NCBI GenBank assembly: GCA_013696905.1
Contig: JACCXP010000011.1
Span: forward strand, 1 to 14,392
Reading direction: 5' to 3'
DNA length: 14,392 nucleotides
From: Thermoleophilaceae bacterium
GTDB lineage: Bacteria; Actinomycetota; Thermoleophilia; Solirubrobacterales; Thermoleophilaceae
Below are positions 13,550 through 14,392 of the stretch, in pieces. How positions within the stretch are numbered: position 1 is the first letter of the stretch; each line of letters opens with the position of its first letter. The notes beneath the pieces are model-generated. The model did not search any database and had not been told where the DNA came from. It saw nothing but the letters and a program-made list of their open reading frames with translations. Both the position numbers and the translations under genes were made by a program.

Positions 13550-14083
13550 ATCGCCGCGTCCGAGTTCGTCGAGCGCCTCAACGCGCACGTCGCGAACGAG
13601 TTCGCGGCCAGTCAGCAGTACGTGGCGATCGCCGTGTACTACGAGTCCGAGACGCTTCCGCGGCTCGCTGCGTTCTTCTATGCCCAGGCTCTCGAGGAGC
13701 GCAACCACGCGCTGATGATGGTCCGCTACCTGCTCGACGCGGGCGTCGAGCCCGTCGTTCCCGGGGTGGCCGCACCGCAGCATGGGTTCGCCGATGTCGT
13801 CGCCCCGGTCGCGCACGCGCTCGAGCAGGAGCGTCGCGTCAGCGAGCAGATCAACGCGCTCGCAGCGCTCGCGCGGCAGCACGGCGACTACACGAGCGAG
13901 CAGTTCATGCAGTGGTTCATCAAGGAGCAGGTCGAGGAGGTCGCGACGATGGCCGACCTGCTGCGCGTCGTCGAGCGTGCCCGTGAGGACCCGCTGCGAG
14001 CCGAGGAGTACCTGGCCCGCGAGGCGAAGGGCGAGGTTGGCGCGGATCCGACGGCCCCGCCCGTGGCCGGCGGTCAGATGTAG
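13550..14083 (+). CDS. Ferritin, iron-storage protein with apparent ATC start codon
   Basis: Four-helix ferritin that oxidises Fe2+ and stores iron in a 24-subunit shell, 177 residues when read from ATC 13550. Ferroxidase ligands are Glu17 (ANEF, helix A), Glu50 and His53 (EERNH, helix B), Glu94 (LEQE, helix C), and Gln127 and Glu130 (KEQVEEV, helix D). With ATC as residue 1 these numbers coincide with those of E. coli FtnA. The only canonical start in frame, GTG 13622, would remove the first half of helix A and Glu17. Between the upstream in-frame TGA (13544) and that GTG there is no ATG, GTG or TTG. GGGTGG (13536-13541) lies 8 bases before the ATC and could act as the ribosome binding site. 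Heme-ligand features of bacterioferritin are not seen. A sequence error at the start codon remains possible. Confidence 0.85.
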   Translation: MAASEFVERLNAHVANEFAASQQYVAIAVYYESETLPRLAAFFYAQALEERNHALMMVRYLLDAGVEPVVPGVAAPQHGFADVVAPVAHALEQERRVSEQINALAALARQHGDYTSEQFMQWFIKEQVEEVATMADLLRVVERAREDPLRAEEYLAREAKGEVGADPTAPPVAGGQM

Positions 14084-14098
14084 TACGTCTAGAGTGTT

Positions 14099-14117
14099 CC
14101 GCTCTGCGAGCGGGTTT
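14099..14117 (+). terminator. Hairpin after the ferritin gene, possible terminator
   Basis: CCGCTC (14099-14104) and GAGCGG (14108-14113) form a perfect 6-base stem with a TGC loop, followed by GTTT. It lies 15 bases after the ferritin stop. The T-run is short, so termination would be moderate. It also lies in the gap facing the integrase and might belong to an attachment site. Confidence 0.45.
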
Positions 14118-14125
14118 GCCGTGGG

Positions 14126-14147
14126 TGCGCGACAGCCTGCGCGACAG
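14126..14147. repeat. Tandem 10-base direct repeat beside the integrase gene
   Basis: TGCGCGACAG occurs at 14126-14135 and again at 14138-14147, separated by CC (period 12). The second copy touches the integrase stop codon (14150-14148). Short direct repeats next to a tyrosine recombinase gene are often arm-type or core binding sites, so this is a candidate integrase or excisionase site. No tRNA gene end is recognisable here. Confidence 0.5.
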
Positions 14148-14392
14148 TCAGGCGTCGAGCTGCGCCAGCCGAGCCGCCGTGTCGGCCCGCTCGAGGTAGG
14201 CGTCGAGCAGGCCCGCCGCCTCCTCCTCATTGCCCGGCATCAGGTGGCCGTAGCGGTCGAGCGTGATCGCGATGTTCGCGTGGCCCATGTAGGTCGAGAG
14301 CGCCTTCGCGTTCACGCCCGCGGCGATCATCAGCGAGGCGAACGTATGCCGGCACTCGTGCAGCGTGATCGACCCGAGCCCCGCCCACGCCG
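14148..14392 (-). CDS. Tyrosine recombinase/integrase (C-terminal 80 residues, runs off the right edge)
   Basis: Catalytic C-terminus of a site-specific recombinase that cuts and rejoins DNA through a tyrosine. In the visible 80 residues, HECR (11-14) is the H-x-x-R box followed by HTFASLMI, His37 in MGHANI is the third catalytic position, and Tyr47 in LDRYGHLMP is the nucleophile. The spacing and the MGHANIAITLDRYGHL block are typical of phage and integrative-element integrases. XerC/XerD differ in this region. The acidic tail after LMPGNEEEAAGLLDAYL is ordinary for the family. The gene's 3' end faces the ferritin, so the element, if present, extends to the right beyond the window. The N-terminal arm-binding and core-binding domains are not visible, so intactness is unknown. 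Confidence 0.9.
   Translation of the reverse strand, partial: AWAGLGSITLHECRHTFASLMIAAGVNAKALSTYMGHANIAITLDRYGHLMPGNEEEAAGLLDAYLERADTAARLAQLDA

Noticed and set aside
13622..14083. Ferritin starting at GTG 13622
   Set aside because: It would remove half of helix A and the ferroxidase Glu17, although the upstream codons from 13550 match the ferritin N-terminus.
14084..14147. tRNA 3' end as the integration target
   Set aside because: No T-loop GGTTCGAATCC-like sequence, acceptor stem or CCA is present in the gap.
1..14392. CRISPR array, toxin-antitoxin pair or defence island
   Set aside because: No regularly spaced repeats of the right size and no recognisable defence or toxin proteins. Genes are mainly metabolic, repair and regulatory.

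Overview
The window is GC-rich actinobacterial chromosome with third-position G/C bias. The best taxonomic clue is the 12367-13305 protein: a sigma-region-4-like N-terminus, one membrane helix and an RskA-type C-terminus. I associate this layout with Thermoleophilia (Solirubrobacterales/Gaiellales), so that class is my tentative guess. No rRNA, tRNA or CRISPR array is visible. Every gap between genes is under 100 bases.

Left part (1-4535). An ABC-transporter ATPase (cut by the window edge) and a PcrA/UvrD helicase lie on the minus strand. Divergent from the helicase is a plus-strand pair: an alpha/beta hydrolase and, 6 bases on, a queuosine-salvage glycosylase of the Qng1/DUF2419 family.

Middle part (4610-6774). 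Overlapping genes encode the E1 alpha and beta subunits of a thiamine-diphosphate 2-oxoacid dehydrogenase. No E2 or E3 gene follows.

Minus-strand sulfur operon (10944-6780). It runs cysK, a TusA-like sulfur carrier, a MoeB/ThiF-like E1 enzyme, cysE and a PKMT-like methyltransferase. Junctions are GTGA, ATGA and TAGTG overlaps, then a 4-base gap. CysE and CysK make O-acetylserine and cysteine. The TusA-like protein and the E1 enzyme suggest protein-bound sulfur delivery, but no ubiquitin-fold carrier or JAMM protease is encoded beside them. A Tat-exported glycoside-hydrolase-like protein (12283-10961) sits 16 bases upstream on the same strand.

Right part (12367-14392). The plus strand carries the sigma4-TM-RskA protein, a 59-residue four-cysteine protein and a complete ferritin. 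The ferritin has no ATG, GTG or TTG start before its first helix; its N-terminus maps to an ATC codon 3 bases after the preceding gene's stop. The window ends in the C-terminus of a tyrosine recombinase, with a tandem 10-base repeat against its stop codon, so an integrated element probably begins here.

Several genes have a -10-like hexamer 6-7 bases before the start codon, which points to leaderless transcripts. The strongest candidates for something new are the sulfur-relay operon and the ATC-start ferritin behind the Cys-rich protein.
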